Assembly (NCBI GenBank): GCA_000827265.1 | Contig: KN834780.1 | Coordinates: 414,221 to 478,220, forward strand | Source of the DNA: Collybiopsis luxurians FD-317 M1 | Lineage: Eukaryota > Basidiomycota > Agaricomycetes > Agaricales > Omphalotaceae | Length of the DNA stretch: 64,000 nucleotides | Direction of reading: 5' to 3' | Shown here: one piece after another, positions 35,129 through 46,483 of the stretch | Position numbering within the stretch: the stretch's first letter is position 1 | Layout: each line of letters opens with the position of its first letter | Translations under genes and position numbers: made by a program | Notes under the pieces: generated by a model | Seen by the model: only the letters and a program-made list of their open reading frames with translations | Told to the model about the DNA's origin: nothing | Database searches by the model: none

Positions 35129-36901
35129 ATGGCTCGTTTCAGACCGCATTCGCTCAAGGTTGGAGACCGTGTCACTGACGCCGCAAAGTTGACGCTGGGG
35201 TAAGATCGTAACGGTGATGCTAAAGCTTTTTACTCACCCAGTTTATAGAGAAACGATTTTCCCTCTCTTCCTCGTTACGATTTTGTATTTCCTCTGGGTG
35301 TGCTAAGCCAGTTTTCTTCTTTGGAACTACCACTGACCGTTAACTCGCGCAGGGCTTTGCGTATGGTCTCCTCGACACCCTGAACAAGCACTTCCAACTC
35401 ACTCTTCACATCACGAGGACTCGTTCGTCCGGCCTGCAGGCTGCATACTTTGGTGCCTATCCCCTCGCATCGTTGGGATATGCTAATTGGGTGTTGAGGC
35501 ATTACGGCTACCGTGCCACGTTCATTCTCGGACTAACCCTTTACGGTATCGGAGCGTTCATGATGTGGCCGGCAGCTCTGAAAGGATCTTTTGGTGGGTT
35601 CTGCGGTGCGACTTTCATCATCGGAAGCGGGTTAGGCTCCCTTGAGACCGCTGCCAACCCCTACATGGCGGTCACTGGGCCTCCAAAATATGCCGAGCTC
35701 CGTATTAACATTGCTCAGGCGATCCAAGCTATTGGAACCGTCGTCGGTCCTGTTTTGGGTAGTTACGTCTTCTTTGACCAGACAGGAGACTCGGAAAACG
35801 CGCTTAAAACTGTACAATGGGTTTACCTCGCCATCGGCTGTTTCGTCTTTTCTCTTGCGGTGGTGTTTTACCTGAGTGTTATCCCAGAAGTGACGGATGC
35901 GGATATGGCTCAACAAGCCGACCTGACGCATGGCGCCAATGGGGACGATGACAAACCGTTCTGGATGCAATTTAGGATGTTCCATGCGGCTTGGGCACAG
36001 TTCGCTTATACGGGTTCTCAAGGTTAGGCATTTCTTCGACAGAAGGTTATGAATGATATTGACCCTAGTCTACAGTTGCGATTGCAGGGTACTTCATCAA
36101 CTATGTCACGGAGATTAGACCAAACACCTCCTCTTCACTCGGTGCTAAATTCCTTGCCATCGCCCAAGGATGTTTTGCTGCTGGCAGATTTTCCGGTAGT
36201 GGTAAGTACATATCTAGCTCGTCCAACGTCCAATTCGCGTTTTCCTTACAATATTTAATTTTATTTTTTAGGTTTAATGAGACTCGTTCGGCCGCGATGG
36301 GTTTTCCTCTGCTACCTTACATGTGTCATCATTTTCTGTGCCGCCTCTATAACACAACGTGGAAACACCGGTCTCGCCATGCTCACATTGACATTGTTCT
36401 TTGAAAGTGTGTGCTTCCCGACAATCGTGGCGTTGGGCATCAGAGGGTTGGGTAAACATACAAAGGTATGTATACAATCCGACCCATTCAAAGATCTTGA
36501 TTCCGGTTCTCATCAACACATTTATAGAGAGCCTCGGGCGTGATCGTTGGAGGTGTCGTCGGTGGAGCTTGCAGTAAGTACTTGTTTCCTCCCCGCTTTT
36601 GCCTTTTTTGTTGTAGGCGCTAAAACAAATACCACCCTTCTCTCTAGTCCCCCCAATTCTCGCTGCAGTCGCCGATCGCAGGAACAGCACCGCGTTCGCC
36701 ATGATCATCCCTGTCATGTTCTTCATCACCGCCGAGACCTACGCTGTTGCGGTCAACTTTGTGCCCAGCTATAGAAACCGGGCCGACAAGACTGGCGATG
36801 GCCCAATTGGCATTTTCAACGGGAACGCCGAAAAAGGCATTAGTGACAAGTTGGAGGAAGGAAGCGTAGAGGATAAGGGTGTCATTTATGAAAAAGAGTA
36901 A
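35129..36901 (+). CDS. L-fucose permease-like MFS sugar transporter (FucP family)
   Basis: Twelve-helix MFS carrier resembling bacterial FucP and its fungal relatives, probably a proton-coupled sugar importer. Exons: 35129-35199, 35249-35297, 35353-36022, 36076-36201, 36272-36465, 36528-36573 and 36648-36901, giving 469 residues. Family markers are FLWGFAYGLLDTLNKHFQ, SSGLQAAYFGAYPLASLGYA, TLYGIGAFMMWPA, GSGLGSLETAANPY, INIAQAIQAIGTVVGPVLGS and FCAASITQRGNTG. The second half has FESVCFPTIVALGIRGLG and VIVGGVVGGACIPPILAAVAD. The tail is hydrophilic. The first exon is short and its start is chosen because it keeps frame into the first helix. The real substrate is not shown by sequence; fucose is inherited from the family name. 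Confidence 0.9.
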
Positions 36902-37399
36902 GCTTTAGAACAGTTTATACTCTTGAGGGTAAATAATGGGCTCGATGATTTCTACTACGATGGTTTTACGCGCTGTATACGTTACTAACGTCTGTATACA
37001 TACTCACCTTAAGTTTTATAAAACGAACCGAGATAATCAGTTGAAGCGACAATTCTGTCAGTAGTAAGCTACAGGGTTTGTAGATGTGCACGAATTACTG
37101 GATGCACAACGTATTACATTTAGACTGCGCAAATCAGCTTCCAAGTGATTGACCTGCGAGTATCAAAACAATCAAGTACATATGATTGCAATTTGCGGAC
37201 AATGATCATATCACTATACCGATACAACCTCAATCCACTCAAATACATATACATATATCAATACATCGCGTCAAAGAATCAATTGCGCGCACGTTGTCTA
37301 CACGCAAGGCCAAAAAAAATACAACAAACCCTCATCAGAAAGAACAAGAACAAGGATGGATGAACACAGCAAAACCACCATAAATGCCAGAGCACTCCA
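36902..37399. other. Intergenic between convergent genes
   Basis: AT-rich, with no gene signal. It probably holds the 3' untranslated ends of both neighbours. Confidence 0.4.
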
Positions 37400-39900
37400 T
37401 CACGGCGTCGACCCTTGCTCCGACTCAAGAAACTCCCTCCCATATCTTCTCCAAAACGTTCGTAAAATGCGCTTGCTCTCCGGCGAACCAGCCAATGCAA
37501 AGACCCGCTTCATTTCGGCAGAAAGTGGCACTGCAAAACTATCCTCCCCCTCCCCAGCTCTCTCCATGCCCTCGAGAGGTCCTTCCTCCACTTCGTCCAT
37601 GTCATCGTCTGATTGCGATTCCTGATCAGCTTTGTACAGACCCGCTTCACCGGAGGGTGAGACCTCTTCTACACCTTCCATCGCTATCCGATCCCCATCT
37701 TCTTCAAATTCACCACCCCACGATGCAGGCTCAACACAAATCGGACGTGCAAAACTCCCAGAACCCGACCCAACATCATCGTCAACTATCTCTCCATAAT
37801 GATTCATATTTGTAGACTCTCGAAGCGGGGAACGAATCGCAGGCGTCGAATCAACCGAGTGAGCCAGTAACGCTACCGTTCTACGCTTCTTACGCGAGTG
37901 TTCGCGAGAAGATGACGGCGAAACTTCCTCTCCTACGTTTCGCTGCTTCGAGGTATTGATACGAGGAGTAGAAGAGCCTTCACGTTGTTGAACGTCCGAA
38001 TCGCTCAGCAACGCACCCTCTATGTCTCGTAACTGATTCAGAATCGATTCCGCCTTGTCCAAATCTCCTGCTCGTTTCCAGATCCGTAGGACGTACGAAG
38101 GAGGAAACTGGTATCGCTCTGCCATCGTCTCAACCATGATGTTGATCATTCGAGATAAGTCGGAAGAAGACACCCAGGAGGGTGACTGTGATGAAGAAAC
38201 CGGCGAGGTGGGTGCGGATTGAATCAGGCGAGCCGATTGACCCATAGCAGGATGTTCGTTATCACTGTGGAAGGGAAGAGGGTTAGAGTTGAAGTCGCAC
38301 ACCACAACTTATTTATAGCGTACGCAGTTTGATCGATTGATATCGATATATTTGAAGTGTCAGTATCTGAAGGGTTCCGAACCAGTAGACGATGAACTTC
38401 CTGATGATCTTCTTCATCTTCGTCTTGATCCAGATCTGCGTGGGGTCCTAAAATTCCATTCGTTGGTCTTTCTGGACCCACCTCAATTCGAGGTCTTTCT
38501 TCGGGAGTATGTGGAGCCAGAGGAGTATGGTCGGATATATTTCTTTCTTCACGTTCATGCTGTTCTGTAAATGAGTGTGGTGTCGGTGAATGATTGGCGG
38601 GATCTGATTGTGGTTTTGATAGAGCGCCAGAGAGACTAAATCCTTCGTTACGAACCACGGAGCGTCGAGAGGTAACTGGAGATGGAGGAGTACGGTCAAA
38701 CACATCGTCTTTTTCACATTTATTCTGTTCTGCAGGTGAAACTATTGCAGGTAAAAGACGAGCAGGCTCTGACTGGGGCTTTGATAAGGCACCGGAGCAG
38801 CTAGATCCTTCACCTCCATCGTTACGAGGCACTCTGCGACGAACGGGGAGGCGTACGATCTGATTTACAGGAACAAAGCGAATGTTATGAAAAAAGTTGT
38901 CTTGTGCAGTCATTCTAGTTTTGGGCTGAGTAGGCGTTGTAGGGGCTGAGAACTCTAGCTGGTCAAAAGGACTGCCTTCCCGAGATGGAGACTCGACAAC
39001 CAGAGTTTCAATGGCGGGGATAAGATCGTCAGCTTTACGCGTTTGCTTTTGCTTTTCGCCATCCCCGGTAGATTTTGTACTCGTATTCGAATTGTTTATT
39101 CGCGCCGGGGCTTTACTTGACGACGGAGTAAAATCTGATTGATTATGAGTACGTTTAGCCTTCCGTTTCTGATGGCGCAGTATTTTCTGGTCGAACTCCT
39201 CGCAATTATTGCGATATCGAGTCCTCCAGGACTGCCAAGAGTGTCCGACACTCCAGGGCCATTTTTTTGGCTGTATTCCATCGTCAGCTTTAAAAAGCGC
39301 TGAACATGAAAATTCTCCTGCACCTGATTCACGAGGTCCTGCCATAGGCGATTTCCCTTCCTCCCGCCAACAGAGTTGGATAGATATTCCACTAAATGAG
39401 CGTCGTCTTCTTCGGTGAATGGAACTCTACCTCTGCGGCCAATATTTTTTCAGTACATCTTGTATGACCTGCAGAATCAATATCGTACCCAGCCATTCTG
39501 AGATTGAGATATAACGGTTGTCGCCGCAAGAATCATCGACAAGTTCAAGTTCAGGCGCGTTTGATGCACATGACCATTTCTTAGCGCTTAAGAGGAGTGG
39601 GCGCTTATAAGCCTTACGTGCAAACTGTTTCGTTTCCGCCGTTCTCTGCTGTGACTTGTCTGGGCTATAGACTGATATTTCACGACCAATGCTTAGATTC
39701 AGAGTCGAGACGCTCACATACCCTGGGAGACAAACCGGACCTATACTGCTTAGTTCTTTTTGAATGCTTCCCAGTGATCAACAAACGTCCTTTAAATGAT
39801 CAACGGGAGCCAGAATCAAAAGCGTTGCTGACCCCATGCTCGCGTCCCAACACGCGTTAATACTACTTTCGTAAGTTCCATACCTCTTAGTTTCGTTCAT
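37400..39900 (-). CDS. RAP1-like telomere-binding protein (BRCT, Myb)
   Basis: Candidate shelterin-type protein acting at telomeres. From the N-terminus, a BRCT-like part reads ATLLILAPVDHLKD, VRFVSQVYSPDKSQQR, and KRPLLLSAKKW then DDSCGDNRYISISEW (about 39480-39830). A Myb/SANT domain is spliced from GRRGRVPFTEEDDAHLVEY, GGRKGNRLWQDLVNQ and PKKWPWSVGHSWQSWRTRYR, using a 56-nt intron. A long disordered, Ser/Pro/Glu-rich region follows. An intron near 38270-38330 (GTACG..CCACAG) joins it to a C-terminal part with MAERYQFPPSYVLRIWKRAG and an acidic then helical end (LRTFWRRYGREFLESE). The first exon and the junction before the Myb exon are not resolved; the left boundary is firm, the right one approximate. 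A plain Myb regulator is the alternative. Confidence 0.65.
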
Positions 39901-40234
39901 CAAGCATCTCCAGGATCCGACGGTGCACCATCAACCGTATGACGGCGAGTATGAGCAGCTTTTCTAAGTACATCACGAGCCTTACCGCACGGAGATTCTA
40001 TTTTCTCAGCGGCTTCGGACTAAAGATTCCCATTCACGATTTAACCTCTTACTCCGTGTCATTCGTGCCAGCGGTACAAATAGGTTCAATTCTATTCTCA
40101 AAAGGCGAAAAGAAACCTTGCACTTATATCAATTGCCCATATGGTGATTGTAGGTCCTGACGACTATTTAAACCTGCAGAGGTGGGACTCGTAAAGGTGA
40201 ATCCCAATCTCCTTTCCTGGGGTCAGAACTGACG
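39901..40234. other. Divergent intergenic region, RAP1-like / F-box
   Basis: Probably a shared promoter. TATTTAAA-like sequence at about 40163 lies 70 bases before the F-box ATG. Confidence 0.35.
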
Positions 40235-41712
40235 ATGTCCATATCTGACCTACCTCCAGAACTGTACCGGATTATTGCAAGCAACATCACCGACCGACCA
40301 ACCTTGCTTTCTCTGCTTCGTACCTCTCGATACCTGAGCATCGAAGCAGAACGCTCTCTCTACCACACCTTTGACAATATTCACGACGTCAAAAGACAAA
40401 CTCTCTTCCTCCAAAGAGTGGTAGACTGCCCCCGCCTCGCTCGCTTCGTCCGCTCCTATCGAATCCACTCGACCCACTCAACGGCATCAGAGGCTTTGAG
40501 AACCTTTTGTAACAGCACACCATGCGCCACTAGAGAGTCTCAAATTTTCCTCTTTTGGACACTCTTCCCAGTCGCCTTACGACTTTTTGTCAACCTCAAA
40601 GTTCTCACCTTCCATTCCGGCTCACCCTACGACGGAGGCCCCGATGTACTACCCATGGCTCGCTTCCTCCGCGGGTGTCCATTCCAGCTCGAGACCCTCG
40701 AATGGGGATGGTACACGCCGAATGAACCACGAGACCTTCTACCCTTCCTCGCAACTCAACAGCACCTCCATAACATAAGCCTACGCGGGTGGGATGCCGA
40801 GGCGTTTCCTGGTCCTGCCGAATATACATCCACTCTGAATAATCACGCTGTTGCTGATTTTGACACTGACAGTGCTGAGGAATCTGGAGGCGAGACTTCA
40901 CTTGATGTGCTTCGCAGGACGAGATCCGGAAGAAGTCTCGTTGTGTCATCACCAGCCCAGCAACCTGATTCCCCTTCCCTTTCCCGTTCTAAGAAATCCA
41001 AATCATATCACTGTAGTTTGAGCGCGCTCACAGGGTGCCTCGGTGTCATCAGGGCTTTCCTCCCAGGACACCGAATTACCCATCTACGATGGCTCTCAGA
41101 CCTCGATGACCCCTGGAACGAAGCACCGGGCTTCTCCCTCGACACCCCTGGCTTTGCAGACTCCCTTCGACAAATCCAATATCTCCATTTCGGAACATGG
41201 TTCGCAAGGCCTGGACTGGGTATACTGGCTCCGTATTTGAGCCAGGTGATCTTTTTAGAATTGACCGACGTGGACAAGGTGCGAAAATCTAGTTTTCCTG
41301 ATTTTTTTTAGAAAAGTAGCATTCAACTGCTACTACTGATATTGACAACCCTATTCCACTGGGGTTTGTGTGTGTGTGGAACTGGCAGGATGAATGCAAT
41401 TCTGTGCATTTGCTCACCTCTTTGAAGATGCTTCGAATTTCACAGGGTAGGAAATGGCGCAGAGATAGGGATAGGGATGGGGATGGGGAGGAGGATTCTC
41501 GCATGCTAACATCTAAGCTCTTTCGCACTTGTGTGTCGCTGCAGATGATAGATATTGCCCTTGAGCCTTCTCGTCGCAGATGTGTAGTAGAAGGGAAGAG
41601 TTGCTGCCTTTATACCAGATGGAGACGCGATGCAGGATTGGTTGACAGCAGGCTAGCTATTCACGACGACTGGCCAGATATTGCTTTGCAGGACGAACTG
41701 GCATCTATTTAA
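40235..41712 (+). CDS. F-box-like protein
   Basis: Likely SCF ubiquitin-ligase adaptor of the large fungal F-box set. The ATG at 40235 opens directly on an F-box: SDLPPELYRIIASNI, LLSLLRTSRYLSIEAERSLY. Exon 1 (40235-41278) joins exon 2 (41389-41712) in phase 0 across a 110-nt intron containing a GT-rich tract, giving 455 residues. The rest has a leucine-rich, loosely repeated pattern (LKVLTFHSG, HLRWLSDLDDPW, QYLHFGTWF) that may form a solenoid. A Ser-rich linker with RSKKSKSY lies at about residues 240-260. The substrate is unknown. It converges with the CobW gene, with only 70 bp between the stops. Confidence 0.75.
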
Positions 41713-41782
41713 TTTTACCTCTTCAGCAAACACGAAGGAAGAACCTCAGTTGCATGTACACTTTATTTGATTATCGTATCCA

Positions 41783-43145
41783 CTACCCGATGACGTTCGA
41801 AAGCAAGCTACTTCGCACCTCGTCCCCGAGACCTTTGCCTATCAGAACCACTTTGCCTGCATGAGGAAACTCGGACCTTGCGCTATCATCGTCGTCTGCA
41901 ACTGGACTGATTTCGTACATGCTACGTACGCCTTGGAGAACATGCTGTTCACCTGAAGTAAGCAGAAGAAGGCCTTTACATCGCAAGATTTGAATAGCAT
42001 TCTCCGACGAAGGCTCGGTGGCTGTTGTGCCTGAATCTGGAAGACGCCCTTCCCATAAGATAGTGCGAATCCAGACATCAAATGCTGCAAATTGGGAAGA
42101 AGAGAGAGGGGGGATAGAAACCTGCAGACTGGATATACCACGAGAAACGTAGTGCGGAACTGCAGTGGAAGACGACGAGTGATCGTGCTCATGCCCGGGT
42201 TCATGGTCATGGTCATGGTCGTGTTCAGGGGTGGAAGATGGTGCGAGCTGTTTTCCTGAGCTGTAGGCTTGGATACCGAGGATGTGACCTAAATCGAGCT
42301 CGCCACGGATGGTACGATGTATAGGGGCCGTTGGATTGACGTATTTAATGGCCGCTTCAGTTGCAGAAACCGTAGACGGTTCGGCGAGATCAACCTTGTT
42401 CAGAATTATCACATCGGAGCCAGCTATTTGACGTAGACTTTCCCCTGGTCCCTTGATTCCAGATTCTTCATCGCCCTCGTGCCCTTCCTTAGTGCCAGGA
42501 TCGTGATCTTCCTCCATCTGCTTAAGCCCAAACACCGCGTCAACAACACAAACCACACCATCCAGCGCAATCCCGTTCTCTGATCCTATTGATTGTGCAT
42601 CGATATACTCCTCATTATGCCAGAACATTCCAGCGATAGGCCCCGGATCCGCAAGACCAGTTGCCTCGAGAAGAATGTGATCAAATGCGCCTTGCTTTTG
42701 CATCAGTTTCTCAATAGCAGCTGCACCAGCGTCTTTGATGCTGCAACATAGACAGCCATTCGCTAGTTCCAAAGTCGTAGATTCTCCATCGACAGTGATG
42801 GACTTTGCTGCAGGATGGGTCGAGTAAAGAGACGGACATCAAAATCTCGACCGATGTACACACCTTCAATATCAGCTGTATCTCCAAACTCGTTCATTAT
42901 TACGGCTATACGGTATCCATGACGCTCCGTCAAGATTCTTCTGAGCAAAGTAGATTTCCCTGCTCCTAGAAAACCACAGATTATCGTTAACGGGACCCGG
43001 TTTGGCAAGGCTGCAGAAGGCTGGTCATTAGATTGAGAGGGAACGAGTTCTCTGTTGGATCAAAGTGAGTAAGTTCTGGATGCAGAGAGAAGACAGACGC
43101 AGCGCACGGTATTTCAGAGTCAGAATCTGCGGTATCGGAGTTCAT
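41783..43145 (-). CDS. CobW/COG0523 GTPase, ZNG1-like zinc chaperone
   Basis: G3E-family metallochaperone GTPase; eukaryotic members (ZNG1/CBWD) load zinc onto methionine aminopeptidase. Exons 43108-43145, 42864-43051 and 41783-42807 give 416 residues. Motifs in order: Walker A GFLGAGKSTLL, MNEFGD, the metal-binding CxCC loop NGCLCCSIKD, HILLEATGLADPGP, VVCVVDAVF, and the guanine-specificity LNKVDL. A His/Asp/Glu-rich linker (HDHDHDHEPGHEHDHS) follows, and the CobW C-terminal domain starts at about HYVSRGISSLQ. An ATG lies 12 codons before the first splice; an in-frame TTG just before the Walker A motif is not needed as a start. The N-terminal EIPELVPSQS segment resembles the regulatory region of ZNG1 that contacts its client, which is inference. 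Confidence 0.92.
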
Positions 43146-43628
43146 GACGAAGAAGACACACGTGATCGGGCGACGCGGCGGTTAATAATCAGGCACAGGC
43201 TAAGGTAAGGCAAGTAATAGCCCATCGCCTCCCATCGTGCAGCATAAGGGTTCCATGAGGTTCCATACCGACAGGGGTGTTAGGTTTTGCTTGGATTTAG
43301 CCAGTGGCTGAATGGTTCTGGCTTACGATTATGCGAAGGCCTTCCAAGTCAAATTCCGCTTTCTGGCACAGGTCTCGGGAAATATCTATGAGGTAGAAGA
43401 AGCATATAAAAAGCGGTCCTTTGAGAGCCTTGAAAGTCAACGTACAGCGCTGGTCCGGTAAGTTTACGTTCTTCCTCATCCTCAATATTTTCAGAAATAT
43501 ATTTGTTTAGCTACACCCCAAAATATCACTCGAAACAACTGAATTTGCAGGGCAAATCTACCGTCAAGTAAGTGCCCGTCCCGTGATACCTTTGTGGGGT
43601 CGTTCTAAGGACACTAAATACATCAGCG
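43146..43628. other. Divergent intergenic region, CobW / secreted protein
   Basis: No gene recognised. TATAAAAAG at about 43406-43414 may serve the secreted-protein gene, though it is more than 200 bp upstream of its ATG. Confidence 0.35.
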
Positions 43629-44314
43629 ATGCATCTGAATTTCAAGCTACCGCATTTATTCGCTTTGTTATATTTTTGGGCTGCCATCCTCTCGGTCAGC
43701 GCTTCACCACTGCCTAATGGTAATGACACCGTACTTCACTTTACTGCTCGAAAAAATGGTGAGTACTTCGAACGCATTTTGTGGGCCACGACTTGTGCTG
43801 AAAAGACTGGGTATTGTCGATAGCGGGGGAGCCTTCCTCCAAGGCGTTGAAACTACCAGTGCAGCTTCGTCGCATCAAAGAGGGTACAGACGGAGAACAC
43901 TGGTTCCTAGTCCTCGACAGCACTTACGCCTTTCACGCCCAAATGGTCGATGAGGATGGTCCATTGAAATCGACAGAAACTCCATACCAAGCTGATCAAA
44001 AGGATAAGCTTATCGACTTAGACTGCACGGCGATGGTTAAAAACCAACAAACACTGGAACGTTTGCGGAGAGAGCTCGTGAAAAACGTACAGTTGCAAAA
44101 GTCCCCCAAGGAGAAAGGGTCGAACTGTATGGACTACGTGCAGTTGGCGTTGGAATATATGAAGAAGGAGAAGTTCATTCCCGCAGTACCACGAAAGTTC
44201 ACGGAAATTTATAAAGAGAGCTACGAAAAAGTAAGCCAAAAGGTTTGGGGGGACTCGGACTCGGAGAAGAGGCGGCGGAGGCTCCGTGCGATATACGATT
44301 CCCTCAATATTTAG
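43629..44314 (+). CDS. Predicted small secreted protein
   Basis: Unknown function. Signal peptide MHLNFKLPHLFALLYFWAA to SVSAS, then SPLPNGNDTV. Exons 43629-43758 and 43824-44314 give 206 residues. The mature part has KLPVQLRRIKEGTDGEHWFL, VLDSTYAFHAQMVDEDGPLK, a single CTAMVK cysteine and one in GSNCMDYVQLAL. Its C-terminal half is long, helical and very basic (SEKRRRRLRAIYDSLNI). The DGEHWFLVLDSTYAFHAQ segment looks like a conserved core, but I cannot name the family. No transmembrane segment follows the signal. Confidence 0.72.
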
Positions 44315-44895
44315 ATACGTGTGGGTAGTACGAGTATTTATCCGAGTCGTATAGGAATCTCGACGCGCTGAATGTTATTCGGCTTATCCCGGCTTACTTC
44401 GGCTTAAAGTCAGACTAGTCTTATATAACAGATCAATATTTCGACAATACTGGTGCGGAACCTGAGTTTTAACCAAAGACTCCAGTAAACAAAATGCTCC
44501 AAATATCTTGAAAAGTCTCTCTAAATATTTTCAGAATTTTTAAAAAGTTGCTGATCTCAAAAAATAAGGAAAATGCCGTATTACAGAGCGAACTCATTTA
44601 CATAAAAAATCACCCCTCCTTCAGCATCAACCTGGCAGCTCAAGTACTCATTGTGGATAAAGCATGTAGTACTAGAATAACTTATGCGATACCATTGAAT
44701 GATATATAACTGTTTTTGACAGCACGCAGCTTCCAGGTGGCCTTGTACAAGCAGTACAGCATTGTATAAGTAGGTGATCTTGTATAAGAAGCTGATCTTT
44801 AACTGTACTTCAGCTTGAGAGCCATCGAGGTCCTATTCAAAGATATCTTGTTAATTATCCAGTATTTTTACTCATTAACCCCTTCGTGAATGATC
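44315..44895. other. Intergenic, AT-rich, nothing recognised
   Basis: No supported feature between the secreted-protein gene and the degenerate fragment. Confidence 0.35.
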
Positions 44896-44902
44896 GCAAT
44901 TT

Positions 44903-45054
44903 CTAGGGGAGGAACTTATGGTTTCAGCCAGTGGTGATAAGTCCATTCCGTTCTACTTCCCGACATCGAGTGGCACTGCCCAAGGCTCAATGGATTCCAC
45001 CGGGGACAGGTTGACTATACAGGCTGGTGGAGGGAGAACAATCTTGATTGCGTA
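44903..45054 (+). pseudogene. C-terminal fragment related to the secreted protein at 62964-63573
   Basis: The plus strand reads EELMVSASGDKSIPF, FPTSSGTAQGSMDS, RLTIQAGGGRTILIA and then TAG. This aligns with EELMVSTGLDKSIPFTFP, LSGTAHGSMGSDG and VTIQAGGKTVLTA at the end of the minus-strand gene at 62964. No matching signal peptide or upstream exons could be found before it, so it looks like a truncated paralogue. Confidence 0.65.
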
Positions 45055-46483
45055 GCAACGATTATGCGTATAGAATGTAAACATTGAGCAAGCGTCGAGT
45101 ATTATACACGACGGTTCACCTAAAAAAACAAACATCCATTAGATTGGAAGAACTGCCTCACCTACTTGGGTCCAGTTTGTTTTCCGAACTCTCAGAGCGA
45201 TCTGAGTGACGGGAAGGCAACATCGAAACATGTAAAATCCAAAGCTTGAAGCTGGGAATGGGCATTTGAAAATCATTCAACGCCCACACTTACAAGTGTA
45301 GGAGTAAATAACTGATCAACGGCCCGAATTTTTTCTTCTTCTAGGGTATGATTTTTGATCGGAGTAAAACAAAATTACACCGAGGGGTTAACAGAAATGG
45401 AAATTAGAAAGGGTCGCCTACTTAAGAGGTCGTCTTCCGAGCCTCAATCATCCAAAAGTTCTCTGGCTTCTTGTCATTGTACACAGTTTCTGTCGCCGAT
45501 TTGGTTTCCCTCCCTCTCAGATTCCACATTTCGCAGAAAATCATTTCGTAAATGCTTTGACAACCAGCAAAACTTTTGATTTGGTGCTACATGGACCGCA
45601 TATAAACTCTACTGCTTTGCGGAGCCTGCTTTGAGCCGGGGAAAAATATAAGGATCGATTGAGGTATTTGCACAATTTCGCATGTATGCGGTGTCATTTG
45701 GAAGGACACATGTCCTGAGGGAATAGGCACAGTCTTTGACCGCTACTGCACCTTTTGAATTGTTTATGATTAGAATTATATACTAGGCATGTTCTGAAGC
45801 ATTTATATATCAGATATGTGATTTCGTGCTCGAGATAAATGTACATTTTCAAGCAAAAGGCTGGGACAGGCAGAAACATAGCAGTAATACCAGTTTTTTT
45901 GGGGGTATATAAAGTCTAAATAGCTTATAAATTGTCTTTTCACAATTTAGAGGCACCTATATACCCCAGGGCTTGCAGATCATCTTCAGTTTGCACGAGC
46001 ACTTTCGAGTTGACCAGATTAGGCAGGCGCGGGAACGGAAGCGGCAGTGTGTGAACGATCTTGAATGCTTGTCCCATTCATGCTGACAATCGATTTTTTG
46101 TTCATGGCACTTGCAATAAAATTCAGAAAGATACAAGAAATACAGTATAGACTAATAATTAACCTAGAATTATGCCTAGTTCAAAATTTCTCTGAGAAAT
46201 AGACTACTGAGTGAACGAGAGGCAAATTACCAAAATCTGTCTCATTGAGTGGTCAAAGACTGTACTCACTCGTCAATATGGAACAACGCGGCTGTGAAGA
46301 TTCCTTGAACACTACTTTCAAGTCAGACATCCATGAAGTCTTGTCTTACGATTGTTATCCGTCAGGTAAAGACCGCAACCATATAAGCAGTGTCAACCAT
46401 ACTATCAATTCTAGGGCTAGTTGAGTACATCGTTCTGATTACATCCTGCAAGAGGCTCGGACCATAGCTATAGAACTATATCC
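45055..46483. other. Repeat-bearing intergenic region
   Basis: Contains one copy of a dispersed repeat (45631-45732). A shorter stretch near 46275-46320 (CTCGTCAATATGGAACA) also recurs near 48750. No gene was recognised. Confidence 0.45.
45631..45732. repeat. Dispersed direct repeat, copy 1 (about 100 bp)
   Basis: TTGAGCCGGGGAAAA.TATAAG and GATCGATTGAGGTATTTGCA, then TTCGCAT.TATGCGGTG and CATTTGGAAG, recur at 48643-48744 with about 90 percent identity by eye. The TATAAG and leader-like context suggests duplicated promoter material. Confidence 0.75.

Noticed and set aside
41008..41277. Minus-strand ORF within the F-box gene
   Set aside because: Shadow of a better-supported coding exon.
42763..43008. 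TTG at 43008 as start of the CobW gene
   Set aside because: An upstream ATG exon at 43108-43145 joins in frame through a 56-nt intron, so a non-ATG start is not needed.
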